Positions 50,085 through 60,897 of a DNA stretch of 64,000 nucleotides are shown here, piece after piece. This DNA is from Prostheceraeus crozeri. Taxonomy: Eukaryota; Platyhelminthes; Polycladida; Euryleptidae. The notes below the pieces were generated by a model. It ran no database searches. It worked only from the letters and a program-made list of their open reading frames with translations, and was not told where the DNA came from. The stretch spans positions 434,001 through 498,000 of the forward strand of contig CAJQUW010014363.1 in assembly GCA_907163375.1 (NCBI GenBank), read 5' to 3'. A program made the translations under genes and the position numbers. Numbering within the stretch: position 1 is the first letter of the stretch; every line of letters begins with the position of its first letter.

Positions 50085-51175
50085 ATGGCTGAGCGCTACA
50101 CGTTGACGGAGCGTACAGAATTAGCGGCTAGGTACGAAGTGTGGCAATCTGTCATAGCCGTACAAAGATGGTGGCGATCGGTGTATGGATCGCATGCTCA
50201 AGAGGATGCCAGAACAATCAACCGTCATTCTAAGCTCATGACGACCGGCTCAGTAGCAGATGCACACAGAAGCGAACGTTGTCAACATCCAACTTGCCGG
50301 AATCCTTGCAGATGGTCGAGGAGATGTTTTTAAGGAGCCCAGGAAAGCCAACCCGCCAGGGAGCTCGAGAAAGTGGACTGTCCCGCTACACAGTGCGAAC
50401 TGTGCTGAAGAAGGAGCTTGAATGGCGAGCGTGGAAGCCACACTACTGCCAATCGCTTTCTGCTGAAGACTGTGACATTCGGCTGGAGTTTGGGGAATCC
50501 ATGCTCTCCTGGCACGCGGAATGGCCCGGACTTTTCCGCAACATCATCTGGAGCGACGAGGCCGTGTTCCACGTCGGTGGCTACGTCAACCGCCACAATT
50601 GTCACTATTGGGCGGGAGAGGATCCTGGAGTTACCACTGAGAAGCTGCAGGCACGACCAAGTGTGACGGTATGGTGCGGCATGACTGCGGATTGGATTGT
50701 GGGTCCGGTACTTCTGCGCAACACCATGAATGCCGAGCGGTATCTCGCGATGTTGCAGAACGACGTCTGGCCGATTATCAGCACTTGGAACAACATTCAT
50801 GATGTTATCTTCATGCAAGATGGTGCTCCTCCACACTTTGCCCTGACTGTCCGTGACTGGCTCAGTGAGCACTTTCCTGGGCGCTGGCTAGGCCGTCGAG
50901 GGCCACTTGAGTGGCCGGCTAGGAGTCCTGATCTGACGTCGTGTGACTTCTTCCTTTGGGGTCGGGGCAAAGAAGAGGTCTATCGAACAAAACCGCAGAC
51001 ACTGGACGACCTGGAGGCCCGGATTCGTCAGGTCATTACTTCGGTGACGCCGGATTTTTTGTCTAAGTCAGTGGATGCTATCCCTCGACGTCTTCAGACT
51101 CTCGTCCAAAGAGGCACGTGTGTATGTGCACTTTCTTTGAATAAAGTATTCACATGGGATCTATTTTTTCTTTAA
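50085..51175 (+). pseudogene. mariner-type transposase (one frameshift)
   Basis: It starts MAERYTLTERTELAARYEVW at 50085 with a DNA-binding region. One frame change near 50280-50300 leads into the long frame ending at 51175. Catalytic residues are visible: Asp in IIWSDEAVFHVGG, Asp in VIFMQDGAPPHFA, and Asp in WPARSPDLTSCDFFLWG. The C-terminus reads TKPQTLDDLEARIRQV. Apart from the frame change it is full length, about 350 codons. It would cut at the 150-bp terminal repeats and insert at TA. Higher GC content than its surroundings. Confidence 0.9.
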
Positions 51176-51290
51176 TTACGAATATCGATTTTATAAATAA
51201 TTTATCAAAAGTATTTCTCGAAAAAATGAACTATAAATAATTTATAAAAAGTATTTCTCGAAAAAATGAACTTTTTTTCACAAGGCCATA
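51176..51290. repeat. Short tandem duplication after the transposase
   Basis: A block of about 46-50 bases containing AAAGTATTTCTCGAAAAAATG occurs twice in a row (about 51205-51280), between the transposase stop and the right terminal repeat. Confidence 0.7.
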
Positions 51291-51444
51291 ATAAAAAAGT
51301 ACAGCATATTTTCGAATGAAACTTTGGCGATAATAACTCCCTAACGTAGTACACATTCTCCAGGAAAGGTAGATAAAACTGACAAATAGCACCAAAAATA
51401 GAGGCATTTTCTATTAAGCATCTAATTTCCGCCCGCCCTGTATA

Positions 51445-52989
51445 TCTTCATTGTTCTTCATTTTTTCAGATAGAAATCAGAATCATTGAAATATAAGATG
51501 CTCTATTCATCCGCTTTTTCAAGAAAGAATTATAATATAGAAGAATGACAGCATTGTTATAATGTGCACTCAGCAAATAACAGCATTATATTTGATCTGC
51601 AAGATGTGCCTTATGTTCTCCACCTTTTAGATTAATGGATGCATGCACAGATATGCACATGTATACTTGTGTGTATCAAATTCTCTATGCTGTTGTGGAC
51701 TGGACCTACATGAGGAATATCTGCTAGTGCAAAAATGTCCATTACCAAATGACGCTGAATTCGATGTTTCCGATGTCAGTTTTCGGTATATGCCGAATTT
51801 TGAAAGCCAATTGAATTGCATTTACACATAGGTAATTATGATGTTCATAATCCCAATTTTGATTGCCATGAAAATACCATGTATGCCCTTTTATTTGATT
51901 AGCAATCTATCACTTGGCACAGCCTAGCATGGCATGTCACCTATACTAAAAGGATGAGATGCATTTTCCTCAACCATAGCTCGTTAATATTACAGCATTT
52001 AATAAAATACCACTTCTCAGATGGCGTTCATTTCTAAGTGAAATTCCCTTTTAGTAGATAATACAGTCGTTCTTTGGAAATGCTGCTTAGTTGTATTTGA
52101 TTACACGCATGGTATGCCTAATAGAAATACATGTTTGAAAGGTGGATGAAAATCAGTAGATTTTAAAGACATCAATATCGAATTATATTTGACTGCCATT
52201 TAAAGACGCAATTTGCCGTAATTGTTTGTTTGTCTTGTATGCGATCTATTAGCCTACGCGAAGACAATGAGGAGGCAAATTCAATATCATCTAAATACCA
52301 TTCCTTTGAAAATTCTAATTATTTTTCAATCAGCATAATAATGCATGTATACACATGCTTGCAGAATTTTCAATCATATCAAGATTAACAGACATTTCAG
52401 ATGTGCATGTCGCTATATATTTCATGTGATATTCAAGCATGTTTGACTTAATCATTGCGTGCTTTGTGTCTGGTGAGAGCAATGGGTGAGAGCAGACGCT
52501 TGTAAGAAAAATTAGCACAACCACCTCTGCTATATTACTGTCTTCTAATCTTTTATTATCGTTGCCTTATTTTGCGGGAATTAGGCATTTAGAGTAACTT
52601 CAGGAGTTGGCATGGGAGTTGGAATTCCCGTAGGGTTTGCTGTGGTAGTGGGAAAGGGTTCCTATCCGGTGGGCATTCTCATGTGTGGGATTTCCGACGG
52701 ACATCAGCGCAAAATACAAACTGAAATCCATCAAATGTGATATATTACAGCAACAGGAAGCACGTTAATGCAATCGTTGGTCAATCACAGTTTTGCATCA
52801 ACTGTAAATGATGTCAGTTTGAGTTTGGTTGATTCATTTGACAAAGATGAAGGAACATCCTTGCTAATTTACTTTTTTAGGTATATTTGTTTGACGATGA
52901 TTATGTGAATGGAATGGGAAAAGAAAATACCAGCAATTTTTCATACATGAACGCTACCAGTCTAGATTGAGGTGAGACAGAAAAACGTG
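51445..52989. other. No gene recognised
   Basis: AT-rich DNA with short frames lacking family signals. No element ends were seen. Confidence 0.35.
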
Positions 52990-53695
52990 GTGTAATTCAT
53001 CGATTCATGTGCTGTGATTCAGTGATTCATGTGGTGTGAGTCATTGATTCATGTGGTGTGAGTCATTGATTCATGTGCTGTGATTCAGTGATTCATGTGG
53101 TGTGAGTCATTGATTCATGTGGTGTGAGTCATTGATTCATGTGGTGTGAGTCATTGATTGGTGTGGTGTGAGTCATTGATTCATGTGGTGTGAGTCATTG
53201 ATTGGTGTGGTGTGAGTCATTGATTCATGTGGTGTGAGTCATTGATTCATGTGGTGTGAGTCATTGATTCATGTAGTGTGAGTCATTGATTGGTGTGGTG
53301 TGAGTCATTTATTCATGTGGTGTGAGATATTGATTCGTGTGGTGTGAGTCATTTATTCATGTGGTGTGAGATATTGATTCGTGTGGTGTGAGTCATTTAT
53401 TCATGTGGTGTGAGTCATTTATTCATGTGGTGTGAGTCATTGTTTCCTGTGGTAAAATTCAGTAGTTCATGTGGTGTGAGTCATTGATTCGTGTGGTGTG
53501 AGTCATTGATTCATGTGGTGTGAGATATTGATTCGTGTGCTGTGATTCATTGATTCATGTGGTACAGTTAATCGATTCATGCGGTGTAATTAAGTGATTC
53601 ATGTGGTGCAATTCAGTGATTCATGTGGTGCAATTAATTGATTCGTGTGTTGTGAGTCATTGATTCATGTGGTGTGAGTCATTGATGCGTGATTG
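52990..53695 (+). repeat. 22-bp minisatellite, about 31 copies
   Basis: The unit is GATTCATGTGGTGTGAGTCATT with single-base variants (GATTGGTG, ATTTATTC, GATATTG). Some variants recur as pairs, indicating higher-order duplication. About 20 units contain TGAGTCA, the AP-1 consensus. No reading frame of interest. Confidence 0.95.
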
Positions 53696-55024
53696 TTGAT
53701 TGTTCTTCCATCAAACATGAAATAATAATAAGTAGGCGTCGATTTATTCAAACCATTAAGCTGATAACATCTACAAAATATTATCAAATCTATATAAATC
53801 GCTAATGCTGTGCGGAAGTGCAATTGCTGCCGGTTTGCGAAGCGGACATATACAGCTATGCATGCCAATTGTATGATTCACATTAGTTGTGTAATATGCG
53901 AAGGCGCTGAATACTATTGTAAAAAGATTCTTCAGCGTATAAGAATTCCCACATGATTTCCATTGAGATTTTCGGTGGTGCGAAGTAAGTATAGGATATA
54001 CATCATTCTGTGAAAGTCTCGTTTTAGGTCTCGTTCCCTGCAGAAACTCGTTCTGCCTGCCGTACTATAAGTCAAAGATTTGTCCACATCATCACTTTTC
54101 TCATCTCTACCACCGCCAATCACTGCGAGTTTAACTCTTAGAGCCCTGAAGTTTCCATACCCTCAGAGATGAGACGTGGGGTGCAGTGCAAACAATGCTC
54201 CAATGGGCAAGTAAATCCCTGATTAACTTGTTTAATTCGTTTAAGAGTTAGGGAAAGTTTATTTTTAGCACAACAATGATGCCAAAGCATCAATTGCTGC
54301 GCAGAAACGTTATGTCAGTGAAATGTAATATGTAAATTAGAAGATAATTGATCCTTTCGTTCAGATTACCAGAATGAGTTGAAAGATATCTCGAAGCGTT
54401 TCCTCCTCAGGTGCTCTCAATGGCAAAAGATCATTGATTGGGTTTGCACATTTTGTCTTTATTTCAATGAATCAGTCTTAATGAAAGGAACGATTCGTAT
54501 TTTTTCCTTGAAGATAATGATGCCTACTTGCAGCTGAGCGACTCCTTGATCCTCTGAGTGTAGTTCAACAGTTCTTGCTATGTACATGCGACAATGCACT
54601 GAATTCAAAAATCAAATACATTTGGTGCAAGCTTAGTTGCATTAGGAGCTGGCTTCAAGATGACTGCTGTTGCAGCATAGCCTCTCATCGTTCATTTTAC
54701 TGAAATATTGGTGCCACAGAATTAGATTCATCTGCGCGCGCTTCGGTTTCCTAGAAAGGAAGAATCATATCTAACTTTAATATCGAAATGGCACATCACA
54801 GAATCAGACAACTTGCTCCTTCTCGAATGGATAATTCGTGTATCGCTTGTTATTGGAAATGGCAAACAATAAGCTGTCAGCAGAGGACACCAGAGCCAGT
54901 GAGAGATGCATGCGTGCTGTGATATCACTTCGCACACACCAAAACACATATTGGCTAACATTCGATTCAGTGTATGCACTATACAGTGAGAAATGCCGAG
55001 GAGAGGATGTGAAAACATCAAGTG
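53696..55024. other. No gene recognised
   Basis: No coding region, RNA gene or element end recognised. Confidence 0.35.
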
Positions 55025-55131
55025 AACTAATTTTTGTACGCCTGCTACTTTTTAATAATGATCGGAAGGGCCAACATTATTAAAACTTGTGCGCAATGAT
55101 CTGAATTCTTCTAATCTGAAGGAATCGTGAT
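55025..55131 (+). repeat. Fold-back repeat family fragment
   Basis: Matches the inner right arm of 49048-49974 (TACGCCTGCTAC...GATCGGAAGGGCCAACATTAT...GATCTGAATTCTTC) with small deletions. Confidence 0.75.
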
Positions 55132-55829
55132 AATTGAATGGAGGTCTCCAATCCAACATTAATTACAGTGAAAACTTGATCATCAGTCTATTTGTGCCAT
55201 ATAACCATGACCTGAATCATGATCAGACAAATTACACCAATTGTTTTGCAAATTGTTTAAATTAGATGAAGTGCATGTACTTCGTAATGTTTGGAAATGC
55301 TATGATATTTCTCTCGCATTCGCGCGTGCGAAGCATTCTTTGTCATTGAAAAAATCGCAAGTCAAAGAATGATGTTTTTTCATCTTCAATGTGTTTCATA
55401 CATGCAGGCATCCGTCTAGACGGTCTTTGTCTGTATAATTCTTCACTTGATATTACACTCGCGTATTATGTGCTGTCACACATCTAAAAGGAGTCTGCTA
55501 TCATAGACAACTTTTCTTTCCATCCTATTTTTGCCGTTCCCCTTTCATCTTGTGTGACAACTAATGAACAGAAGCCATCGACTCTGAGATGTTCATCAAC
55601 CCGTACACTTTCTCACTATCATGCTTTCTTTTAACTATCAGAATCACGGTTATTTACTTCACAGGAGTAGAATCTGTGCCATAACTTAGTCATTGTCTTT
55701 TTTGCAATCTTCGTGTAAGGTCTAAAGTCACACATTTCTTCAGATTTGAAAGGGATTGCCTGGGATGACATATTTCAATATGATGATGATGCACCGCTAT
55801 AATGCTTTTAGTCACGCATCATTGGCTAC
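55132..55829. other. No gene recognised
   Basis: AT-rich spacer before the nested MITE block. Confidence 0.35.
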
Positions 55830-56226
55830 CAGTGATTATCAAAAATAAATTTTCACAATTATTTATTTTGATAATTTTAATTAATTTTAATTGTCAATCA
55901 TTTTCAGAAATTGGAATTTCAATTGATTGATTGGAAAGAGCAATTGAATGGCAAGCAATTGTTGCTAATTCCTGGTCTGTGCACGTGAGTAGTAATCGTG
56001 TACTACACAGTATACATGCCCTCATGCCTAGTGATGTCATAACTCATACTCTACTGTCACAAAATGCCTTATATCCTCTACACTTGTTGGGTTGGACGAC
56101 TTTTCTTCATCATGATAATTATGCGTGCTTCACATTATCATAGTGTAGACGTGAACAATCATGACTCATGATTAGGCTTAGGAATTCATAATATAACTGT
56201 TAGAATAACAGTTTGTTCATTTAGTT

Positions 56227-57208
56227 TAGGGTGCGCAACCCTTTACATTTTTCGGTCGCCATTTCGAAGTCCGAAAGAATCACGGCCGCACTTAATATGT
56301 GTGCAAACAACTACACTGTAAATCGCTACATACCAATCACATACGAAAGTAAGTGAGATGTGGTATGAAAAACATACCAGATCTCTGTAAACATACGAGA
56401 ATCTCGTATCAGAAGTTAGTTTCAAATTGTATGTGATTTTGGTATATGTTTGTATGTAATTTTCGTATCAGCGGTTTACAGTGTAGGTCAATAGCCAATA
56501 CTTCCTATATTCCACCACTCAAATTAGCTTTCCCTGATGAATGACGCAGTGAAAATCACATAAAGACCTACTTCGTAAAGAATGAGTTAGCAAGTTAACC
56601 CATATACGACCGACGGTCATTTTTGACCCGAAAAGATATCAACCTTAAGGTGTTACTAGCACTTGAAAAGTTGAAACCATATTTTTGTAAGGGCAACCGA
56701 AGGAGAAAACACTTTACTAAGTTACTGTAATAATTCATAAAGGAATCACGAGCCTTGCAAAATCGATTCATTCCTAGATCACAGAGCCGGTGATCTAGCA
56801 GGCATCCGTATTCAGGCCATGGACTTGAAGCTCACGCGCGCGAACAATGCGAGCAAACTACAATTGTCCCGTTTGTTTCTTTTAGCTGATTACTCTAGCC
56901 ATGAATGCACATGAATGTAACTTCCCTAAAATATTCTATTCATGAGTTATCGAACTGCCTGAACGCCTTCATCGCGTCTGCGGGCGCGCATTTTTTCAGG
57001 CAGCATGGGCATAAAGGTGTTCGACAAGGAGTTCAAGGTGTTACAAGGTGACTAGTAAGCTACTATAGTTCCGATTGTTTTTCGATTGCCTTGAAATCCA
57101 GAAATGTTTGCAATATACATGTGCAATATTCTTTTTCATTTACTTCTCATTGTCACGGCCGCACTTTGCCTGTGCTACGGCCGTGCGACCGCAGGTTGCG
57201 CACCCCTG
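56227..57208. mobile_element. hAT-like non-autonomous element (middle layer)
   Basis: The ends are TAGGGTGCGCAACC (left) and, reversed, CAGGGGTGCGCAACC (right), then CGGTCGC and CACGGCCGCACTT on both sides. Target duplication ATTTAGTT (56219-56226) / ATTTAGTC (57209-57216), 7 of 8 bases. 982 bp, no transposase, more GC-rich tips. Confidence 0.85.
56314..56483. mobile_element. Tc1/mariner-like MITE (inner layer)
   Basis: 170 bp with inverted ends CACTGTAAATCGCT / AGCGGTTTACAGTG reversed, flanked by TA (56312-56313 and 56484-56485). The interior has repeated ATACGA/TCGTAT and CACATAC motifs. Sits inside the hAT-like element. Confidence 0.8.
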
Positions 57209-57442
57209 ATTTAGTCTATTGATTGTTCACCACTTCCAAATTCAATAATTCTTTTATTTTCATTTCAATTTCAATTACCGGTAATTGATTAACATTGTCT
57301 TCAATTTCAATTAATTGATTGCTCTGAAATCTCAATTGCTATTCATTGATTACTCACTAATGCCAATTTCAATTAATTATTTGAAAAGAGTTGAAAAGAG
57401 CAATTATATTGTAATCAATTTCTGACAATCCCTGCTGGCTGC

Positions 57443-59227
57443 AAGGACCCGTGCAAGCCCATGCCAGATATCAATGTAGCAGATATCAAGGTGGAAAGCT
57501 GAAAAGGAATGCAGAATCCATCAGTACCTTCGGCTAGCTTCAAGTCGTTGGTTTTATGTTTTTCATTTCGTATTTGGATTGTAAAGCTTTGGTACTAATT
57601 TTCTCTTCTTCTGAAATTTTGGGTTTGCTAGCTTGACCATTTGTATTATTTATTCCAGTAATTCCTGGAAATATGTCATAGCAGATTCTGAGCATTAATC
57701 AGCTAGTAGCCTTTATTTATCCACAACAGTGCGAAGATATGTGTAAAATCACAAAACCGGACAACTCATGGTTCTGTAGCAGTGACTTTGATCCCTGTGA
57801 TTGCATCAAAAGCTAGTTCTTCTTCTCACCCTTCGACTCGCACAATGCATGGTTTTTGGTGCGTGCAGATTCTGAGCATATATCTCCTGAAATTATTTGG
57901 ATGATATATCCGCATTCCGCATATCATTGTACATCAGGGCATGGCTTTCCAAATTTTGATATTCATTACCTATACTTGCCGTCCTGCACCACAATAAATA
58001 AAATGCAATAAACCAATTTCTTCTAGGATTTCCCAATCAGGGCGTCTGTTTAACTTTCTATTTCTTCCGTTCTCAGATCTTGACAGTTACTCGCGTGAGC
58101 GCGCCGTGTCAATAATATTAGCAATAATGATAATAATTTTGTGTTTGATTTCAACGACCAGTTGCCATAAAGAAGGCAGTTGGTGGGCTCCAACTGGCAG
58201 TAGTGGTTCATAGATATGGGAGTTGACTTACTAATGATTAATATATAAATATTATCATATTGTTATCAACATTATGTCAATATTCCTATTTTAGAACCAA
58301 GCGTGAAATAGAATGGAGACCAGTAATTGTTTACTATCTCACTTTGGCACTTCTGTAGATTAGTGTTGCTGCTAAGACGAAGCAATCTGCCGAAAATTTC
58401 AATACTTGTAGATTCATCTGGCGGTAGCCTATACTGCAATGAATTTTTCAAATGATTTTGTGTTTAGAGAAATGAAAATAATCACGAATCTTTACACAAA
58501 CTGACAAAAGTTTAGGCGTAATTCTTACAGCAACGGGTCACCACGGCTTCATTATTTGGATAAATGGGGGTGGGGAGTGAGGAGGAGACTCTCTTGGTTG
58601 AAATTGCTGTTCAGAATCGTTGTACCTCCCATTGTATTTGTCTGTAACAATGAAGCTAGTTTCAAAAAGGCGCTGTTTTCAAAACCGATTCCACATGACA
58701 GTTTGAAGTATCAAGTAGAATTTCTATGTAATATGAAAATGAACAAATGACATGAATACATGCAAAGCGAAGTCATTCTGCAATTTAACATACCATAATG
58801 TCAAAAAGTGGGATAGATCTGCTATCAACATGGTGAGAACTGTGTAAACAACAAAAGCCATACAAACTTTTTATATCTCTCCATCGCACTCTGTGACAAA
58901 TTTACAACTTTTGAATTTCAAGACGAAATATTTAGAACATCACTTTCTTTGATCATCATTTTCCCACGTGTTTTGTTTCTCTTAGATGAATTTCGCCTTC
59001 AGCAAAAGATGTTTAAATGACCCCGTGCACTTTCAATAAGTCGACCTGGGACGAATAAATAAACCTGGAACGAATAATCTTCATTGAACACACTCCGAAG
59101 TCTTATCTCATTTTACCGTGCAGTACGAGCTTGCCGACTCTGGGGCACCGTTATGACTCAACCTCGAATGTCCCTTGACTAACATTTGGATCACTGGTAG
59201 TTGACAGACTCTGTTTGTCCTCTGCAG
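57443..59227. other. No gene recognised
   Basis: AT-rich DNA. A 64-codon frame at 58556-58750 has no recognisable domain. Confidence 0.35.
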
Positions 59228-59338
59228 ATATTCTTTTGGCGTGTCTTCCAATCGGCTTTGGAGGGGTCAAAGCGAGACAGTGCGTCGGAATAATCTTTTT
59301 CGCTCTCGAACAGCTGGCACTAACCCAACAGCTGACAG
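59228..59338 (+). other. Exon-like block
   Basis: 111 bases preceded by TTGTCCTCTGCAG and followed by GTAATT, like splice acceptor and donor sites. Length is a multiple of three and two frames are open throughout (for example GVSSNRLWRGQSETVRRNN). No domain is recognised. It may be an exon of a host gene; splice-like motifs also arise by chance. Confidence 0.2.
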
Positions 59339-60195
59339 GTAATTAAAACGAAAACTGGAGCCACGGCAGAAGTATGACGACAGACTCTTCGTAGGCCAAA
59401 TAACAAATATTCACAATTTCCATTTGAGTGCAAATGTTATTTGAAGAACAACTCGATGTTAGGTTACAAACCGAAAACTAACAGATATCGGTAGGTTCTT
59501 ATCTTTTATGTCCCCGAAATGAGACAGAAGACATCTTATCTAAGTCTGTGCAGTTCACACTCATTAAAAGAATCCAGGAATTTTGAAATGAAAAGTAATG
59601 ATCTAAAATTTATTCTAACACGAATGGTCTGCCGCAGTTCATTGAATTTTTGCTAGAATGACAGTCATGAAGTCTGCTTGCCAAAGACCCCATGATCTTT
59701 GATTCCACGACCGCTCTCGCCTGAGCAAGAAATCAAAACATGATCAGCGAACTCTTAACTTTCTTTCACTCGACCATTTCAACGATGTAAATGGAAAATG
59801 AAGACAGAAGTCAAATTTTAGTGATATCGGCAGTTCATTGTGTTATCATCCTTTTACAGAATGCTGACATTATTCATTTACAGCGAGACAGTCTGCCTGC
59901 GCGCAATCTAGTAAATTTAATCCGGGAGCTAGCTCGAGGCTCCGCACGGAACGAGGTCGCACTTAAAACTTTAACATACGACAGCACAATTTACTCACAT
60001 ATTAACTATTACAAAACCTCACGTCTGGATTATTGTTTACTTACTTTTATTAAAAAATATTGCTTCCTGATAAATACTAAATTAAATGAAAATTATTTTA
60101 ATAAAGACTAAATGTAAATTGAACTAAATTTTGCATTCCAAATTGTAGTTCTTAAAGTCTAGCAACATTGACGTACATCGGCAGCTTGCAAAGCA
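59339..60195. other. No gene recognised
   Basis: No coding region is recognised. The last part may hold decayed upstream sequence of the Penelope-like fragment. Confidence 0.35.
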
Positions 60196-60199
60196 GTTG

Positions 60200-60897
60200 C
60201 AACTGCTATCAACAAAATGCTGTTGCTCATTCGAGTTTCGCAGAGTCAATAGATTATGTTCTGTCAACACCGATAAGTTGATAGCTACCTCCTGTTTCAA
60301 AAGTAAGCTGTCAAGAAATGGTATTTCGCAGGAAGACATCAGACGTTGTGCTGCCAGGGCTCAGAATAATCGACACTCGACGTCATACCTTCAAAAAGAT
60401 TCTCTCATTATGAAAGTGCCATTCGTGAGTCACAAGTTTAATTATAAATTATCTCGAATAGTCCGTAATGCCGGATTTAATATCGTGTTATTAACAAACC
60501 TGGAGTCAATCTCTCTCGTCAATTAAATAAAATAAAACGACATAAAGCATGTTCCAAACGCTCATGCTTGATAAATAATCCGTCTGTTTGCTGTAGAAGA
60601 AATGTTGTCTATAAAGGCCAATGTAAGTTATGTGCTGAATTTTACATTGGGAGTACTGCTCGACCATTTCATGATCGTGTATCAGAACACTGTCAACCAA
60701 GTCGCCGCACAAATGTATTTTTTCATGCATCTCTATGCCATGATAGCTCTATTAAAGATTCTTTTACTTTTTCTATTATGAATAGACGTGATAGTGTAAT
60801 TGGATGTCAAATATCAGAAGCTATGGCTATGCGTCAGTTGTGCCCTTCCCTAAATGGTCGTGAAGAGTTTAATGACCATACTTTATTTCCTATTTAA
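60200..60897 (+). pseudogene. Penelope-like element 3' fragment (GIY-YIG nuclease), copy 2
   Basis: The first frame (to about 60526) has LSRNGISQEDIRRCAARAQ and VPFVSHKFNYKLSRIVRNAGF, the region after the reverse transcriptase in Penelope-like elements. The next frame (60568-60897) has a Cys/His linker (INNPSVCCRRNVVYKGQC) and the GIY-YIG core EFYIGSTARPFHDRVSEHC, ending with MNRRDSVIGCQISEAMAMRQL. The nuclease domain nicks target DNA for priming. The reverse transcriptase core is missing and at least one frame change is present, so this is a dead 5'-truncated insertion. Confidence 0.8.

Larger units (their letters stand above)
46113..51442 (+). mobile_element. mariner-type transposon with about 3.8 kb of nested DNA
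   Basis: Inverted terminal repeats of about 150 bp start CAGGGTGGGCGGAAATTA (left) and, on the reverse strand, CAGGGCGGGCGGAAATTA (right). TA flanks both (46111-46112 and 51443-51444). The repeats are over 90 percent alike by eye. The transposase gene lies at 50085-51175 near the right end. Everything from about 46263 to 50050 appears to be later insertion: a Crypton recombinase unit and a fold-back element. Confidence 0.9.
55830..57434. mobile_element. hAT-like MITE (outer layer)
   Basis: The ends are CAGTGATTATCA (left) and, on the reverse strand, CAGGGATTGTCA (right), followed inward on both sides by CAATTAATTG-rich sequence. The flanking 8-mers TTGGCTAC (55822-55829) and CTGGCTGC (57435-57442) agree at 6 of 8 bases, fitting an old 8-bp hAT target duplication. 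The middle is occupied by another element (56227-57208). No transposase. Confidence 0.65.

Noticed and set aside
52990-53695. CRISPR-like array
   Set aside because: Units are contiguous with no spacers, and the sequence is from an animal genome. It is a minisatellite.
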